DNA of 16,491 nt from Bacteroidota bacterium. GTDB taxonomy: Bacteria > Bacteroidota > Bacteroidia > Flavobacteriales > Flavobacteriaceae. The translations under genes were made by a program, and so were the position numbers. Each line of letters starts with the position of its first letter. Positions within the stretch are counted from its first letter, which is position 1. The stretch lies in assembly GCA_023457535.1 (NCBI GenBank), contig JAEWLN010000151.1:1-16491 (forward strand), given 5' to 3'. This document shows positions 16,440-16,491 of this stretch, one piece after another. The notes beneath the pieces were generated by a model. The model did not search any database. It was not told the origin of the DNA and was given only the letters and a program-made list of their open reading frames with translations.

Positions 16440-16491
16440 AGAAGGCGCCAAAATTATTCTGATTTCCACTACGTTCACAGTTGTTTTACTG
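16429..16491 (+). CDS. psd: Phosphatidylserine decarboxylase, start only (cut by window end)
   Basis: An ATG at 16429 opens 21 codons to the window edge without a stop, overlapping the end of cdsA by 11 nt in another frame. The visible peptide MFHKEGAKIILIS followed by a hydrophobic stretch is how short-type phosphatidylserine decarboxylases of Flavobacteriaceae begin, as I remember them, and the gene after cdsA is usually psd there. The enzyme would make phosphatidylethanolamine in the inner membrane. The LGST processing site lies outside the window, so the call rests on the N terminus and context. Confidence 0.65.
   Translation, partial: MFHKEGAKIILISTTFTVVLL

Overview
The window looks like a chromosomal housekeeping segment from a member of the Flavobacteriaceae (Bacteroidota). 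Four things point there: the gene content and order (PASTA protein/rluD, ddl, coaD, NUDIX, pyrE, SRPBCC protein, biotin ligase, rsfS, ftsH, LUD protein, cdsA, psd); several intergenic copies of the Bacteroidota -7 promoter element TAnnTTTG; almost no Shine-Dalgarno sequences; and a flavobacterial-looking palindromic element upstream of ddl. By eye the G+C content is near one half, high for Flavobacterium-like organisms.

Layout. 3-521 is the 3' end of a multi-pass membrane protein. 662-4982 holds a large membrane-anchored hybrid histidine kinase (PAS-PAS-GAF-GAF-PAS-HisKA-HATPase-REC) followed 10 nt later by a neutral zinc metallopeptidase. 5032-5532 is a small secreted protein of unknown function. 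5552-7199 (minus) is a two-gene unit of a membrane-anchored PASTA protein and RluD-type pseudouridine synthase. 7200-7453 is a divergent control region with a promoter on each strand and a folded repeat-like element. 7454-9627 (plus) carries ddl (probable TTG start), a YetF/DUF421 membrane protein and coaD. 9628-9954 has no convincing gene but holds a 127-bp inverted-repeat element. 9955-10557 (minus) is a NUDIX hydrolase whose start codon is 8 bp from that of divergent pyrE (10566-11216). A small SRPBCC-like protein follows, then a terminator and a convergent biotin-protein ligase (11803-12522). From 12617 onward runs rsfS-ftsH, a strong hairpin terminator with an overlapping new promoter, then LUD protein-cdsA-psd, the last cut by the window edge.

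Functions. The genes serve cell envelope and core metabolism: peptidoglycan precursor (Ddl), phospholipid synthesis (CdsA, Psd), CoA (CoaD), pyrimidines (PyrE), biotinylation of carboxylases (BirA), ribosome modification and silencing (RluD, RsfS) and membrane protein quality control (FtsH). No mobile element with a transposase, CRISPR array, defence island, tRNA or rRNA was seen, and I do not see a clearly new multi-gene system. The less ordinary signals are non-coding: the folded element in the ddl leader, the 127-bp inverted repeat after coaD, the pyrE promoter buried in the NUDIX start region, and the terminator/promoter overlap after ftsH.
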